64,000 bases of DNA from Aeromicrobium endophyticum (lineage in GTDB: Bacteria; Actinomycetota; Actinomycetes; Propionibacteriales; Nocardioidaceae). The stretch is taken from contig NZ_QUBR01000002.1 of NCBI RefSeq assembly GCF_003586285.1, positions 992,001 through 1,056,000 on the forward strand. The letters are read 5' to 3'. A program made the position numbers and the translations under genes. Positions 16,480 to 26,273 of this stretch are shown here, one piece after another (the first letter of the stretch is position 1; the number at the start of each line of letters is the position of its first letter). The notes below the pieces were generated by a model, which worked only from the letters and a program-made list of their open reading frames with translations, made no database searches and had not been told where the DNA came from.

Positions 16480-17631
16480 TCAGAAGCCGAAGCGGGACGA
16501 GTGCAGCTCGTTCTTCTTGGGCCACGGGTTGATCTTGCACCCGCTCAGTCCCTTCGACTGCTGCTGCATCACGGGTGCCAGCTGCCCCTTGCCGCCGCAT
16601 CGCGCGTGGCCGCGGCCCAGCCAGTGCCCGGTCTCGTGGTTGATCACCATGTGGCGGTAGTCGCGCAGCGAGCCTCGCTTGTCGTCCCACGTCGGGGTCG
16701 CCTGCTGCCAGCGCGTCTCGTTGATGATGACGTGGCGCCCGACACGACAGCTGTACGTCGTGCTGCACGCCGACGAGAAGCTCGGCACCTTCGAGGCCTG
16801 GCTCAGCACGAGCGTGAAGTCGCCACCTGACGACACTCGCTTGAACCGCACGCCCATCGCGCGCCACCCGCGCGGGTCGTCGTAGGTCTGCTGGGCCAGC
16901 CGCTTGAAGGTCGACAGGCTGGCCCGCACCGAGCCGCGGGTGGCCACCGAGTAGGTCACGGTCCTGCGGACGCTGCGCGCATTGGTGACCCGCTTGTCGC
17001 GCGACACCGCCGTCACGGTCGCGAAGCCCAGGCGACTGGCCCGCACGCGGAACGCGATGCGGTGGCCGACGTCGGCCGACCGCACACGGTAGTGACGTCC
17101 GCCGGCGCCGCGGATGGCGCGGCCGTCACGCAGCCACCGGTAGTCGAGCTCCGCCTTGCGCGAGAACGCGCCGACCCGGCCCGTCAGCTTCCTGCCGTAC
17201 TTGGCGCTGCCCAGGACGGTCGGGCGGCGCGTGGCCGTGAATGTGCCAGGTGCGACCGCCGCCGTCGGTGCGCTGAGGGCGGCGACGGACGCCGCGCCGG
17301 GACGGGACGCGGTCACGCGCACCACGTAGGTGCGGCCGACGTCGGCGACGTCCGACAGCGCGCGCGTGGCGTTGGCCGGCGAGTCGCCACCGACCGGGAC
17401 GCCGTCACGCAGCCACTGGTACGAGTAGGTGACGTCGGACGGGGTCCACGTGCCGGGCTGAGCGGTCAGCGTCTGCTCGAGCTGGGCCGTGCCGGCGATC
17501 GTGGGCGGCGAGACGTTGACGACGGCTTCGTCGGCGGTCGCCGGCGAGGCGACCAGCAACGACGACGCCATCGCGATGCTCGCGGCGACGACGGCCAGGC
17601 CTCGGGTGACCCTGGTGGTGATGGCGCTCAT
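16480..17631 (-). CDS. Secreted DUF3152 protein with metalloprotease-like zinc motif
   Basis: Exported protein of 383 residues. It has a Sec signal peptide (about 1-33, ending SPATADE) and two beta-sandwich repeats with the YSYQWLRDG / LDYRWLRDG signature (about 40-125 and 130-205). The C-terminal DUF3152 domain holds HETGHWLGRGH (about 330-340), which fits the HExxHxxGxxH zinc signature of metzincin-type peptidases. Cysteines near SSACSTTYSC could form a disulphide. It acts outside the cell; the substrate is unknown. It is convergent with whiB. Confidence 0.8.
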   Translation of the reverse strand: MSAITTRVTRGLAVVAASIAMASSLLVASPATADEAVVNVSPPTIAGTAQLEQTLTAQPGTWTPSDVTYSYQWLRDGVPVGGDSPANATRALSDVADVGRTYVVRVTASRPGAASVAALSAPTAAVAPGTFTATRRPTVLGSAKYGRKLTGRVGAFSRKAELDYRWLRDGRAIRGAGGRHYRVRSADVGHRIAFRVRASRLGFATVTAVSRDKRVTNARSVRRTVTYSVATRGSVRASLSTFKRLAQQTYDDPRGWRAMGVRFKRVSSGGDFTLVLSQASKVPSFSSACSTTYSCRVGRHVIINETRWQQATPTWDDKRGSLRDYRHMVINHETGHWLGRGHARCGGKGQLAPVMQQQSKGLSGCKINPWPKKNELHSSRFGF

Positions 17632-17653
17632 GATCGGTGACTCCCCCTGGTGC

Positions 17654-20575
17654 TCATTCGTAGAAGATGCGCTCGACGACCTGGCGGGCGTGCCGCGTGG
17701 TGCGCAGGTAGTCGTCCATCATGCGCTCGCTGTGCTCCATGCCATAACCCAGCAGGTGGGCGACGCCGGCTCGCTCGCCGGCGTGCTCGACCATCGACTC
17801 GGCCGACTTGCCACGCATCAGCACGACAGCGTTGCGGATGCGGCTGACCAGGCGCCAGGCGGCCTCGAGCGTCTCGGCGTCATCGGTCGAGACCAGGTCG
17901 GCCTCGACGGCGGCGTGCAGCGCGTCGAGGGTGCGCGTCGTGCGCATCGCCGGCACCTCGTGGGCGTGCTGCATCTGCAGCAGCTGGACGGTCCACTCGA
18001 CATCGGCCAGGCCACCGCGGCCGAGCTTGAGATGCGTCTTGGCGTTCGCTCCGCGGGGCAGCCGCTCGGAGTCGACCCGGGCCTTGATGCGGCGGATCTC
18101 GCGCACCTCGGCGGCGGTCGCGCCGCCCTCGGGCCAGCGGAGGGGGTCGATGAGGTCGGTGAAGCGGGCGCTGAGGTCGGCGTCGCCGATCGTGGCACTG
18201 GCGCGCAGCAGCGCCTGCGCCTCCCACACCGCCGACCACTTCTCGTAGTAGGCGCGGTACGACGCGAACGATCGCACGAGCGGGCCGTTCTTGCCCTCGG
18301 GACGCAGCTCGGCGTCGACCTCGAGCGCCGGGTCGTCGCCGGGTGCGGCCAGCATCTTGCGCAGCCCTTGCGCGACGGCCATCGCGGCCGACGCCGCCTC
18401 GGTCTCGTCGGCACCCTCGACGGGGTCGTGGACGAACATGACGTCGGCGTCGGAGCCGTAGCCGGCCTCGCCACCGCCGAGGCGGCCCATCAAGATGATG
18501 GACATGCGGGTCGGCAGGGGGCCGCGATCGGCCTCGACCGCGGCGGTCGAGGCCGTCAGGGCACCGGCGAGGGTCGCCGTCGAGATGTCGGTGAGCGCCT
18601 CGCCGACCTCGGTGATGTCGAGGCGTCCGAGCACGTCGGCGATGCCCACGCGTGAGAGCTCGCGGCGTCGCACCCGGCGGACCGCGCGGATGGCGTCGGC
18701 CGAGCTGCTGTGGCGGTCGGCGGCCAGCTGGACCTCGGTGCGCAGCCGCTCGCGCTCGAGCGGACGCAGCTCGGCGTCGTCGCCGAGCAGCGCCACCGAG
18801 TCGGGGGCCCGCAGGATGAGGTCGGTGACGTAGCGGCTGGACGACAGCACGTGCGCCAGCTGCTCGGCACCCTCGCCCTCGTCGCGCAGCTTGCGCAGGT
18901 ACCAGTGGGTCTCGCCGAGCCCCTCCGAGATCTTGCGGAACGCCAGCAGGCCGGCGTCCGGGTCGGGCGATGCCGCGAACCACGCCAGCATCGCCGGCAG
19001 CAGCGACTTCTGGATCGACGCCCGGCGCGAGAGCCCAGACGTCAGGGCCTGGATGTGCGTCAGCGCGCCCTTCGGATCGACGAACCCGAGAGCCGTCAGG
19101 CGCTGCTCGGCCGCCAACGGCGTGAGACGCAACCCGTCGGTGGGCAGGGACGCCACCGCCTCGAGCAGCGGCTGGTAGAACAGCTTCTCGTGCAGGCGCC
19201 GCACGATGCGGCGGTGCGCCTGCCACTCCTTCACGAGGCTGTCGGCCGGGTTGGAGCGAAATCCCATGCTGCGACCGATGCGCCGCAGATCTTCCATGTC
19301 GTCGGGCACGATGTGGCTCCGGCGCAGCTTGTACAGCTGGATGCGGTGCTCGAGCGTGCGCAGGAAGACGTACGCCTCCTCCATCGCGGCGCCGTCGCGG
19401 CGTCCGACGTAGCCGCCGTCGATCAGCGCGGTGAGCGCCGAGAGCGTCGTGGGGCTGCGCAGGCTCTCGTCGGCGCGTCCGTGCACGAGCTGCAGCAGCT
19501 GCACCGCGAACTCGACGTCGCGCAGCCCGCCCGCGCCGAGCTTGAGCTGGCGGTCGCGGTGCGCCGAGGGGATGTGCTCGATCACGCGGCGCCGCATCGC
19601 ACGGACGTCGGGGACGAAGTTGGGGCGCGTGCTGGCGAACCAGATCATCGGCGAGAGCGCGTCGAGGTAGGCCTGTCCGAGGGCCTCGTCGCCGGCGGCG
19701 AAGCGAGCCTTCAGCAGGGCCTGGAACTCCCACGTGCTGGCCCACTTCTCGTAGTAGGCGACGTGACTGCCGAGCGTGCGCACGAGCGAGCCGTTCTTGC
19801 CCTCAGGGCGCAGGTCGGCGTCGACCTCCCAGATCGTGCCCTCGCCGGTGTGCTCGCGGCACAGCTTCATCACCGCGGACGCCAGGCGCGTCGCGGCGGT
19901 CGCGGCCTCGTGGTCGTCGGCGCCCTCGACCGGCTCGTGGACGAAGATGACGTCGACGTCGCTGAGGTAGTTGAGCTCGTGGCCGCCGGTCTTGCCCATC
20001 GCCATGATGGTCAGCCGGCACTGGTCGGCGCCCGGCTCGTTGGCGCGCGCGATCGCCAGCGCCGCGCCCAGGGTCGAGATCGCCAGGTCGGACAGCTCGG
20101 CCGACGACTGCTCGAAGGTCGTCAGGGCCGTCAGGTCGCGCGCCGCGATGTGCAGCAGCTTGCGGTAGTAGCCGACGCGCAGCTCGTCGGCGGTGGTCGC
20201 CTCCTCCATCTGGCGGCGGCGCTGCTCGAGCGTGATCGGCACGGTCGAGAGCTCGTCGGCCGCGAGGTCGCGCACGTGCTCGGGGTGGCGCACCAGGAAG
20301 TCGCCGAGAGCCTCGCTGGTGCCGAGCACCACCAGCAGGCGCTGGCACAGCTCGGCATCGGCCTCGATCAGCGCGAACAGCTCTGCCGTGCCCATCCGCT
20401 CGGCGATGCCGACCAGCGACGACAGCGCGGTGTCGGGGCTCGCGACCGACGCGATCTGGTCGACGAGCTCGCCGGGCACCTCGCCGAGCGCCGAGAGCAG
20501 GTTCAGTGCGCCGTCGCCGTCCCGGAAGCCCTTGCGAGCGAGTGCGACAGCGAGTTCACGTGCATCGGTGGCCAC
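17654..20575 (-). CDS. glnE: Bifunctional glutamine synthetase adenylyltransferase/deadenylase GlnE
   Basis: Controls glutamine synthetase by adding or removing AMP on a conserved tyrosine. The 973-residue length is normal. Two nucleotidyltransferase halves are visible: GKTGGHELNYLSDVDVIF in the N-terminal half (about residue 195) and GRLGGGEAGYGSDADVMF in the C-terminal half (about 700), each with the paired Asp metal ligands. The GTG start lies 6 nt after TAGCCT, a -10 that implies a leaderless mRNA. It is next to a GlnA2-type synthetase, as in mycobacteria; its substrate is probably a GlnA1 enzyme elsewhere. Confidence 0.95.
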   Translation of the reverse strand: MATDARELAVALARKGFRDGDGALNLLSALGEVPGELVDQIASVASPDTALSSLVGIAERMGTAELFALIEADAELCQRLLVVLGTSEALGDFLVRHPEHVRDLAADELSTVPITLEQRRRQMEEATTADELRVGYYRKLLHIAARDLTALTTFEQSSAELSDLAISTLGAALAIARANEPGADQCRLTIMAMGKTGGHELNYLSDVDVIFVHEPVEGADDHEAATAATRLASAVMKLCREHTGEGTIWEVDADLRPEGKNGSLVRTLGSHVAYYEKWASTWEFQALLKARFAAGDEALGQAYLDALSPMIWFASTRPNFVPDVRAMRRRVIEHIPSAHRDRQLKLGAGGLRDVEFAVQLLQLVHGRADESLRSPTTLSALTALIDGGYVGRRDGAAMEEAYVFLRTLEHRIQLYKLRRSHIVPDDMEDLRRIGRSMGFRSNPADSLVKEWQAHRRIVRRLHEKLFYQPLLEAVASLPTDGLRLTPLAAEQRLTALGFVDPKGALTHIQALTSGLSRRASIQKSLLPAMLAWFAASPDPDAGLLAFRKISEGLGETHWYLRKLRDEGEGAEQLAHVLSSSRYVTDLILRAPDSVALLGDDAELRPLERERLRTEVQLAADRHSSSADAIRAVRRVRRRELSRVGIADVLGRLDITEVGEALTDISTATLAGALTASTAAVEADRGPLPTRMSIILMGRLGGGEAGYGSDADVMFVHDPVEGADETEAASAAMAVAQGLRKMLAAPGDDPALEVDAELRPEGKNGPLVRSFASYRAYYEKWSAVWEAQALLRASATIGDADLSARFTDLIDPLRWPEGGATAAEVREIRRIKARVDSERLPRGANAKTHLKLGRGGLADVEWTVQLLQMQHAHEVPAMRTTRTLDALHAAVEADLVSTDDAETLEAAWRLVSRIRNAVVLMRGKSAESMVEHAGERAGVAHLLGYGMEHSERMMDDYLRTTRHARQVVERIFYE

Positions 20576-20614
20576 CGGGTCAGGCTACCGTCCGGCGGTG
20601 GGTCGTCGACCGGC

Positions 20615-21952
20615 TCACACCATCGGCATGAGGCGGTCGATCTCGAACTGCGTGACCTGCGAGCGGTAGTCCTGCCACTCCGCGCGCTTGTTGCGCAGGA
20701 AGAAGTCGAACACGTGCTCGCCGAGGGTCTCGGCCACCAGCTCGCTGGTCTCCATCGTGCGGATGGCCTCGTCGAGGTTGCGCGGCAGCGGGGCGATGCC
20801 CATGGCCTTGCGCTCGTTCTCGGTCAGCGACCACACGTCGTCCTCGGCCTCGGGCGGCAGCTCGTACTTCTCCTCGATGCCCTTGAGCCCTGCGGCCAGC
20901 ACCAGCGCGAAGGCCAGGTACGGGTTGCAGGCGGCGTCGATCGCGCGGTTCTCGACGCGGGCGGAGTTGCCCTTGTGCGGCTTGTACATCGGCACGCGGA
21001 TCAGCGCGGAGCGGTTGTTGTGGCCCCAGCAGACGTAGTTGGGGGCCTCTCCCCCGCCGGCCAGCCGCTTGTAGGAGTTGACCCACTGGTTGGTGACGGC
21101 GGTGATCTCGGGCGTGTGGTGCAGGACGCCGGCGATGAACGCGCGTCCGGTCTGCGACAGCTGGTACTCGGCCCCCGCCTCGTAGAAGGCGTTCTCGTCG
21201 CCCTCGAACAGCGAGACGTGCGTGTGCATGCCCGAGCCGGGGTGCTCGGTGAACGGCTTGGGCATGAACGAGGCCCACTTGCCCTGGCTGAGCGCGACCT
21301 CGCGCACGACGGTGCGGAACGTCATGATGTTGTCGGCCGTCGAGAGCGCGTCGGCGTAGCGCAGGTCGATCTCCTGCTGGCCTGGGCCGCCCTCGTGGTG
21401 GCTGAACTCGACCGAGATGCCCATGTTCTCGAGCATCGTGATGACCTCGCGGCGGAAGTCCTGGCCACCACCCTGGGCCGTGTGGTCGAAGTAGCCGCTG
21501 TCGTCGACCGGCACGGGGCGATCGCCCTTGTCGGGCTTGCCCTTGAACAGGAAGAACTCGATCTCGGGGTGCGTGTAGAACGTGAACCCGGCCTCGGCGG
21601 CCTTCTGCAGCGCCCGCTTGAGGACGTGGCGCGGGTCGGCGTACGACGGGGTGCCGTCGGGCAGCAGGATGTCGCAGAACATGCGCGCCGTGGCCGGCGT
21701 CTCGCCGCGCCAGGGCAGGATCTGGAAGGTCGACGGATCGGGCATCGCCAGCATGTCGGCCTCGTGCACGCGCGCGAAGCCCTCGATCGCCGAGCCGTCG
21801 AAGCCGATGCCCTCGGCGAACGCACCCTCGAGCTCGGCCGGGGCGATGGCGACCGACTTCAGCGATCCGAGCACGTCCGTGAACCACAGACGCACGAATC
21901 GGACGTCACGCTCCTCGAGAGCGCGCAGCACGAAGTCTTCCTGTTTTCCCAT
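20615..21952 (-). CDS. glnA2: Type I glutamine synthetase, GlnA2-like
   Basis: ATP-dependent glutamine synthetase family enzyme of 445 residues. Family motifs are FDGSAIEGF, PEIEFFLF, the Asp50-type loop DVLGSLKSV, and NRSALIRVP. The C-terminal region lacks the NLYDLPPEE-like segment that carries the adenylylated tyrosine in GlnA1 enzymes. With its length this places it with the shorter GlnA2/GSI-alpha-like enzymes rather than the GlnE target. The start ATG is at 21952, with GAGACT 6 nt upstream as a weak -10. glnE lies 39 nt downstream in the same direction. Confidence 0.93.
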   Translation of the reverse strand: MGKQEDFVLRALEERDVRFVRLWFTDVLGSLKSVAIAPAELEGAFAEGIGFDGSAIEGFARVHEADMLAMPDPSTFQILPWRGETPATARMFCDILLPDGTPSYADPRHVLKRALQKAAEAGFTFYTHPEIEFFLFKGKPDKGDRPVPVDDSGYFDHTAQGGGQDFRREVITMLENMGISVEFSHHEGGPGQQEIDLRYADALSTADNIMTFRTVVREVALSQGKWASFMPKPFTEHPGSGMHTHVSLFEGDENAFYEAGAEYQLSQTGRAFIAGVLHHTPEITAVTNQWVNSYKRLAGGGEAPNYVCWGHNNRSALIRVPMYKPHKGNSARVENRAIDAACNPYLAFALVLAAGLKGIEEKYELPPEAEDDVWSLTENERKAMGIAPLPRNLDEAIRTMETSELVAETLGEHVFDFFLRNKRAEWQDYRSQVTQFEIDRLMPMV

Positions 21953-22029
21953 GGCGCAAGTCTCGCACGCATCGTGTTACGGGAGTGTTACCGCGGTGAG
22001 GCCGATTCCGCGGCCGCTAGGGTCGAGAC

Positions 22030-23781
22030 ATGCCTCAGCTCCGCCTCGCCCTGGCCCAGGTCAACGCGACCGTCGGCGACCTCGCCGGCAACTCCGACCT
22101 CGTCGTCGACTACTGCCGCCAGGCCGCCGAGCAGGACGTCCACCTCGTGGTCTTCCCCGAGATGATGCTGACCGGCTACCCCATCGAGGACCTCGCGATG
22201 CGGGCCTCGCTCATCAAGGCCTCTCAGGCCGCGGTCGAGACGCTCGCGGTGCGCCTGCACGACGAGGGCTGCGGCGACCTGGTGGCCGTCGTCGGCTACC
22301 TCGACCAGGCGGAAGGACTGCCCGAGGGCCTCGGCATCCCCAAGAACGCTCCGACCAACTGTGTCGCGGTCATCCACGGCGGACGCGTCGTGGCCCGCCA
22401 GGCCAAGCACCACCTCTGGAACTACGGCGTCGGCGACGAGATCCGCAACTTCGTGCCGGGCCACACGATCAACATCGTCCAGATCGGCGGCATCGACGTC
22501 GCGCTCGCCATCTGCGAGGACCTCTGGCGCGACGGCCCGTCGGCGGCGGCGAAGGCCGCCGAGGCCGCGCTGCTCATCGTCCCCAACGGCTCGCCCTACG
22601 AGGCTGACAAGGACGACGTCCGGCTCGAGCTGTGCTCGCGCCGTGCCGCCGAGGGCGACTGCGTGCTGGCCTACGTCAACCTCGTCGGTGGGCAGGACGA
22701 GCTGGTCTTCGACGGCGACTCGATCGTCGTCGACGCCAGCGGCACCGTGCTCGGACGGTCGGGGCAGTTCGACCCCGAGCTGCTCGTCGTCGACCTCGAC
22801 CTGCCGGCCGCCACGCCGTCGATGCCGGGCGCCGACGAGCGCTTCGGCGGCCTGGCCATCAAGCGCACCATCATCACGTCCGAGCCCTTCGCGGCGTACC
22901 AGCCGCTGCCGACCGTCCAGAAGGAGCGGCTGCCGCGGCACGAGGAGATCTGGACGGCGCTCGTCACGGGCCTGCGCGACTACGTGCGCAAGAACGGGTT
23001 CTCGTCGGTGCTGTTCGGCATGTCCGGCGGCATCGACTCGACGCTCGTCGCCGCGATCGCGGTCGACGCGCTCGGTGCCGACCGGGTGTTCGGCGTCTCC
23101 AACCCGAGCGCCTGGTCGACCGAGCACTCGACGTCCGACGCGGCCGAGCAGGCCCGCCGCACGGGCCTGACGCTGCAGACCGTGCCGATCGCGCCGATCT
23201 TCGACCAGTACCAGCAGGCGCTGCACCTCGACGGGCTCGCCGAGGAGAACCTGCAGGCGCGCATCCGCGCCGTCATCTGGATGGGCCTATCCAACCAGCA
23301 CGGGCACCTGGTGCTGGCCTGCGGCAACAAGTCCGAGCTCGCGACCGGCTACTCGACGATCTACGGCGACGCGGTCGGCGGCTACGCGCCCATCAAGGAC
23401 GTCCCCAAGACGCTCGTGTGGGAGCTCGCCACGTGGCGCAACGCAGCCGCGGTCGAGCGGGGCGAGACTCCCCCGATCCCCGAGAACACGATCAGCAAGC
23501 CGCCGTCGGCCGAGCTGCGCCCCGGCCAGCTCGACTCCGACTCGCTGCCGCCGTACGACCTGCTCGACGCGGTGCTCGACGCCTACGTCGAGCGCGACCT
23601 CGGCTCGGCCGACGTCATCGCCGAGGGCTTCGACCCCGCACTCGTCGAGCGGGTCATCGGCCTGGTCGACAGGGCCGAGTACAAGCGCCGTCAGTACCCG
23701 CCGGGACCCAAGGTCTCGCGCCGCAACTTCGGCCGCGACCGTCGCGTGCCGATCACCCACCGCTGGCGCGAGAAGCTCTAG
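22030..23781 (+). CDS. nadE: Glutamine-hydrolysing NAD+ synthase
   Basis: Last step of NAD synthesis: amidation of deamido-NAD with ammonia taken from glutamine. The 583-residue protein has an N-terminal nitrilase-type glutaminase with catalytic E44 (FPEMMLTGYP), K126 (AKHHLWNYGVGDE) and C162 (AICEDLW). The C-terminal synthetase has the P-loop FGMSGGIDST (about 329-338) and GNKSELATGYSTIYGD. TAGGGT lies exactly 6 nt before the ATG, a strong leaderless signal. It is divergent from glnA2. Confidence 0.95.
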   Translation: MPQLRLALAQVNATVGDLAGNSDLVVDYCRQAAEQDVHLVVFPEMMLTGYPIEDLAMRASLIKASQAAVETLAVRLHDEGCGDLVAVVGYLDQAEGLPEGLGIPKNAPTNCVAVIHGGRVVARQAKHHLWNYGVGDEIRNFVPGHTINIVQIGGIDVALAICEDLWRDGPSAAAKAAEAALLIVPNGSPYEADKDDVRLELCSRRAAEGDCVLAYVNLVGGQDELVFDGDSIVVDASGTVLGRSGQFDPELLVVDLDLPAATPSMPGADERFGGLAIKRTIITSEPFAAYQPLPTVQKERLPRHEEIWTALVTGLRDYVRKNGFSSVLFGMSGGIDSTLVAAIAVDALGADRVFGVSNPSAWSTEHSTSDAAEQARRTGLTLQTVPIAPIFDQYQQALHLDGLAEENLQARIRAVIWMGLSNQHGHLVLACGNKSELATGYSTIYGDAVGGYAPIKDVPKTLVWELATWRNAAAVERGETPPIPENTISKPPSAELRPGQLDSDSLPPYDLLDAVLDAYVERDLGSADVIAEGFDPALVERVIGLVDRAEYKRRQYPPGPKVSRRNFGRDRRVPITHRWREKL

Positions 23782-23842
23782 CGCCACGCATCGCGATCTG
23801 TGACGCCTACGGCGTCACTCCCCCGGGATGACGCCGTGGGCG

Positions 23843-24418
23843 TCACAGGTCGCGGCGGTGGGTGCGCTCGCCCTCCTGGTCGAGCATCATGATGACCTCG
23901 GCCGGACCCCCCTCCGAGCCGAACGAGTGCGGCACCATGGTCGAGAACTCCGCCGCCTGGCCGGCCTCGATGCGGATCGTCCGGTCACCCAGCACGAGCA
24001 GCAGGGTGCCCGACAGCACCGTCAGCCAGTCGCGTCCGGGATGCACGGGCAGGTCGCCGTCCTCGGCTCGCGCCGGCGGCTGCGTCAGGCGCATCCGCAC
24101 GACCTTGAGGCCGTGCTGCCCCTGGTCGCGGGTCAGCGACCACGTGGTGCGGCCCTGCGACTCGTCGCGAACGGGCCGGATCACGACGTCCTCGTCGTCC
24201 TCGGGCTCCACGAGCTGGTCGATCGAGGTGCCGAGCTCACGCGCGAGCACCATCAGCTGGTCGAGCCCGATGCGGCGGTGACCCGTCTCCATCCGGCTGA
24301 GCGTCGAGGCGCTGAAGAAGCACCGGTCCGCCAGGTCGTCGAGCGACCATCCGCGAGCGATGCGCAGGGCTCGGATGCGCTGCCGCACCAAGGTCTCGAT
24401 CTCGTCGCTTTGCGTCAT
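23843..24418 (-). CDS. XRE family regulator with cupin sensor domain
   Basis: A 191-residue transcription factor. The N-terminal helix-turn-helix reads WSLDDLADRCFFSASTLSRMETGHRR (about 24-49). The C-terminal half (about 105-185) is a small cupin barrel, with PVHPGRDWLTVLSGTLLLVLGD, that usually binds a small metabolite. It is divergent from a SAM methyltransferase gene, with only 46 bp between starts and a perfect 13-bp palindrome between them, so it probably controls that gene and itself. I chose the ATG at 24418; a longer in-frame start would overlap the palindrome. Confidence 0.85.
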   Translation of the reverse strand: MTQSDEIETLVRQRIRALRIARGWSLDDLADRCFFSASTLSRMETGHRRIGLDQLMVLARELGTSIDQLVEPEDDEDVVIRPVRDESQGRTTWSLTRDQGQHGLKVVRMRLTQPPARAEDGDLPVHPGRDWLTVLSGTLLLVLGDRTIRIEAGQAAEFSTMVPHSFGSEGGPAEVIMMLDQEGERTHRRDL

Positions 24419-24431
24419 ACGCAAGATCCTA

Positions 24432-24444
24432 TGCTCTGAGAGCA
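24432..24444. promoter_or_regulatory. Palindromic operator for the XRE-cupin regulator
   Basis: TGCTCT-G-AGAGCA is a perfect 6-bp inverted repeat around one base, between divergent starts at 24418 and 24465. It lies 8 nt upstream of the TACGGT -10 (24453-24458) of the methyltransferase gene, where a bound repressor would block RNA polymerase. Confidence 0.65.
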
Positions 24445-24464
24445 AGCCTGCCTACGGTAGAGAC

Positions 24465-25292
24465 ATGACCCACGATCACGCTCGCCATGCTCACCACGAT
24501 GACCTCGCCCAGATCCTCGACCTCGACGCCGAGGTGTTCGCCCCAGCGCTCGACACCGTCTACGCAGACATCGCGCTGGCCGCTGACGGCCCGATCCGGA
24601 CGATCCTCGACCTGGGTGCCGGTACCGGCACGGGCACGTTCGGCCTGCTGCGGCACTTCGAGGACGCGCGCGCCACCGCCGTCGACGCGTCACCCGAGAT
24701 GCTGGCACACCTGGGGCGCGAGGCCGCGCGTCTCGGGCTCGGCGACCGGGCGACCACCTTGGTCGCCGACCTCGACCAGCAGGTCCCCGACGTCGAGCCG
24801 GTCGACCTGGTCTGGGCCTCGGCCTCGCTGCACCACCTCGCCGACCCCGACCGCACGCTGGCCGAGGTCGTCCGGCTCGTGAGGCCCGGCGGCCTCATGG
24901 CGGTCCTCGAGCTGGACGGGTTCCCGCGGTTCGTCCCCGACGACGCACCGGGCGGAGCCGCCGAGGCACGTGCCCACGCCCTCATCGACGCCGACCGGGC
25001 CGTCGACATGCCGTCGATGGGCAGCGACTGGGGCGCGAGGCTCACGAAGGCCGGCCTCGACGTCGAGCAGCACCGGTCGGTCGTCCTTCAGCTCACGGCT
25101 CCCCTGCCCGAGGTGGTCGGACGCTACGCGGCCGCCACGTTGACCCGCGTAGCCGGAGCCGTCGCCGAGCGGCTCGAGCCGGAGGACGCCGCGGCGCTCG
25201 ACGCCCTCCTCGACGGCGGACCCGACGACGTCCGCCACCGCCCCGACCTTCGCGTCGGCGCCGAGCGCCAGCTGTGGATCGCCCGCCTATGA
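24465..25292 (+). CDS. Class I SAM-dependent methyltransferase
   Basis: A 275-residue methyltransferase. Motif I is ILDLGAGTGTGTFGLL (about 41-56), followed by ATAVDASPEMLAHL, DLVWASASLHHLADP and VRPGGLMAVLEL, the usual order for the class I fold. A His-rich start (MTHDHARHAHHDD) is unusual. The substrate is unknown. TACGGT is exactly 6 nt before the ATG, so the mRNA is probably leaderless. It should be controlled by the divergent XRE-cupin protein. Confidence 0.85.
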   Translation: MTHDHARHAHHDDLAQILDLDAEVFAPALDTVYADIALAADGPIRTILDLGAGTGTGTFGLLRHFEDARATAVDASPEMLAHLGREAARLGLGDRATTLVADLDQQVPDVEPVDLVWASASLHHLADPDRTLAEVVRLVRPGGLMAVLELDGFPRFVPDDAPGGAAEARAHALIDADRAVDMPSMGSDWGARLTKAGLDVEQHRSVVLQLTAPLPEVVGRYAAATLTRVAGAVAERLEPEDAAALDALLDGGPDDVRHRPDLRVGAERQLWIARL

Positions 25293-25388
25293 GTTGATTC
25301 ACACCTCGTGGCGCAGGCGGCGGGATCTGGCAGGCTGGAGGCATCCATGGACCCCGCACGGGGCCGTGAGACGAACAGGAGAACCACC

Positions 25389-26258
25389 ATGGCTGACGCC
25401 ACCCCCGAAGAGACCGCGCCCTACGGCGGCGGACCCGCCGCCACCGCCGCGGCGCCCCGCAAGCGCATCCGCACCCACACGCTGCAGCAGATGAAGGACC
25501 GCGGCGAGAAGTGGACGATGCTGACGGCCTACGAGCAGTTCACCGCCGGCATCTTCGACGCGGCCGGCGTCGAGGTGCTGCTGGTCGGCGACTCGGCGTC
25601 CAACAACGTCTTCGGCAACGAGACGTCGCTGCCGGTCACGGTCGACGAGCTCATCCCGCTGGTGCGGGCGGTGGCGCGGTCGGCGCCGCACGCGCTCGTG
25701 CTCGCCGATCTGCCGTTCGGCTCGTACCAGGCCTCGCCCGAGCAGGCGTTCCACACCGCCGTCCGGTTCATGAAGGAGGCCGGCGCCCACGCCGTCAAGC
25801 TCGAGGGGGGCGTCGCGATGGCCCCGCAGGTCAAGCTGCTGACCGATGCCGGCATCCCGGTGTGCGCGCACATCGGCTTCACGCCGCAGGCCGAGCACAA
25901 CCTCGGCGGCTACCGCGTGCAGGGCCGCGGTGACGGCGCCGCGCGGCTGATCGAGGAGGCGAAGGCGCTCGAGGCCGCGGGGGCGTTCGCGATCGTCATG
26001 GAGATGGTGCCCGCGCCGGCGGCCAAGGCCGTCACCGAGGCGCTGCGCATCCCGACCGTCGGCATCGGCGCGGGTGTCGACTGCGACGCCCAGGTGCTGG
26101 TCTGGACCGACATGCTCGGCATCAACACCGGACGCGTGCCGCGCTTCGTCAAGAAGTACGCCGACCTGCACAGCATCATGCTCGGCGCAGCGCAGGAGTA
26201 CGTCTCCGACGTCAAGGGCGGCGCGTTCCCGGCGGCCGAGCACTCCTTCGAGAGCTGA
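25389..26258 (+). CDS. panB: 3-methyl-2-oxobutanoate hydroxymethyltransferase (ketopantoate hydroxymethyltransferase)
   Basis: First committed step of pantothenate synthesis: transfer of a hydroxymethyl group from methylenetetrahydrofolate to 2-oxoisovalerate. The 289-residue protein has the PanB motifs [46 protein letters not shown] and PTVGIGAG. An N-terminal tail of about 25 residues rich in Ala and Pro precedes the barrel. ACAGGAG lies before the ATG. panB is likewise near glnE/glnA2 in mycobacteria. Confidence 0.95.
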   Translation: MADATPEETAPYGGGPAATAAAPRKRIRTHTLQQMKDRGEKWTMLTAYEQFTAGIFDAAGVEVLLVGDSASNNVFGNETSLPVTVDELIPLVRAVARSAPHALVLADLPFGSYQASPEQAFHTAVRFMKEAGAHAVKLEGGVAMAPQVKLLTDAGIPVCAHIGFTPQAEHNLGGYRVQGRGDGAARLIEEAKALEAAGAFAIVMEMVPAPAAKAVTEALRIPTVGIGAGVDCDAQVLVWTDMLGINTGRVPRFVKKYADLHSIMLGAAQEYVSDVKGGAFPAAEHSFES

Positions 26259-26273
26259 CGGCGCGGGCGGTCG

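Noticed and set aside
18710..22165. Open frame of about 1150 codons antisense to glnE and glnA2
   Set aside because: Both sense genes have clear motifs over their full lengths; this is a GC-bias shadow.
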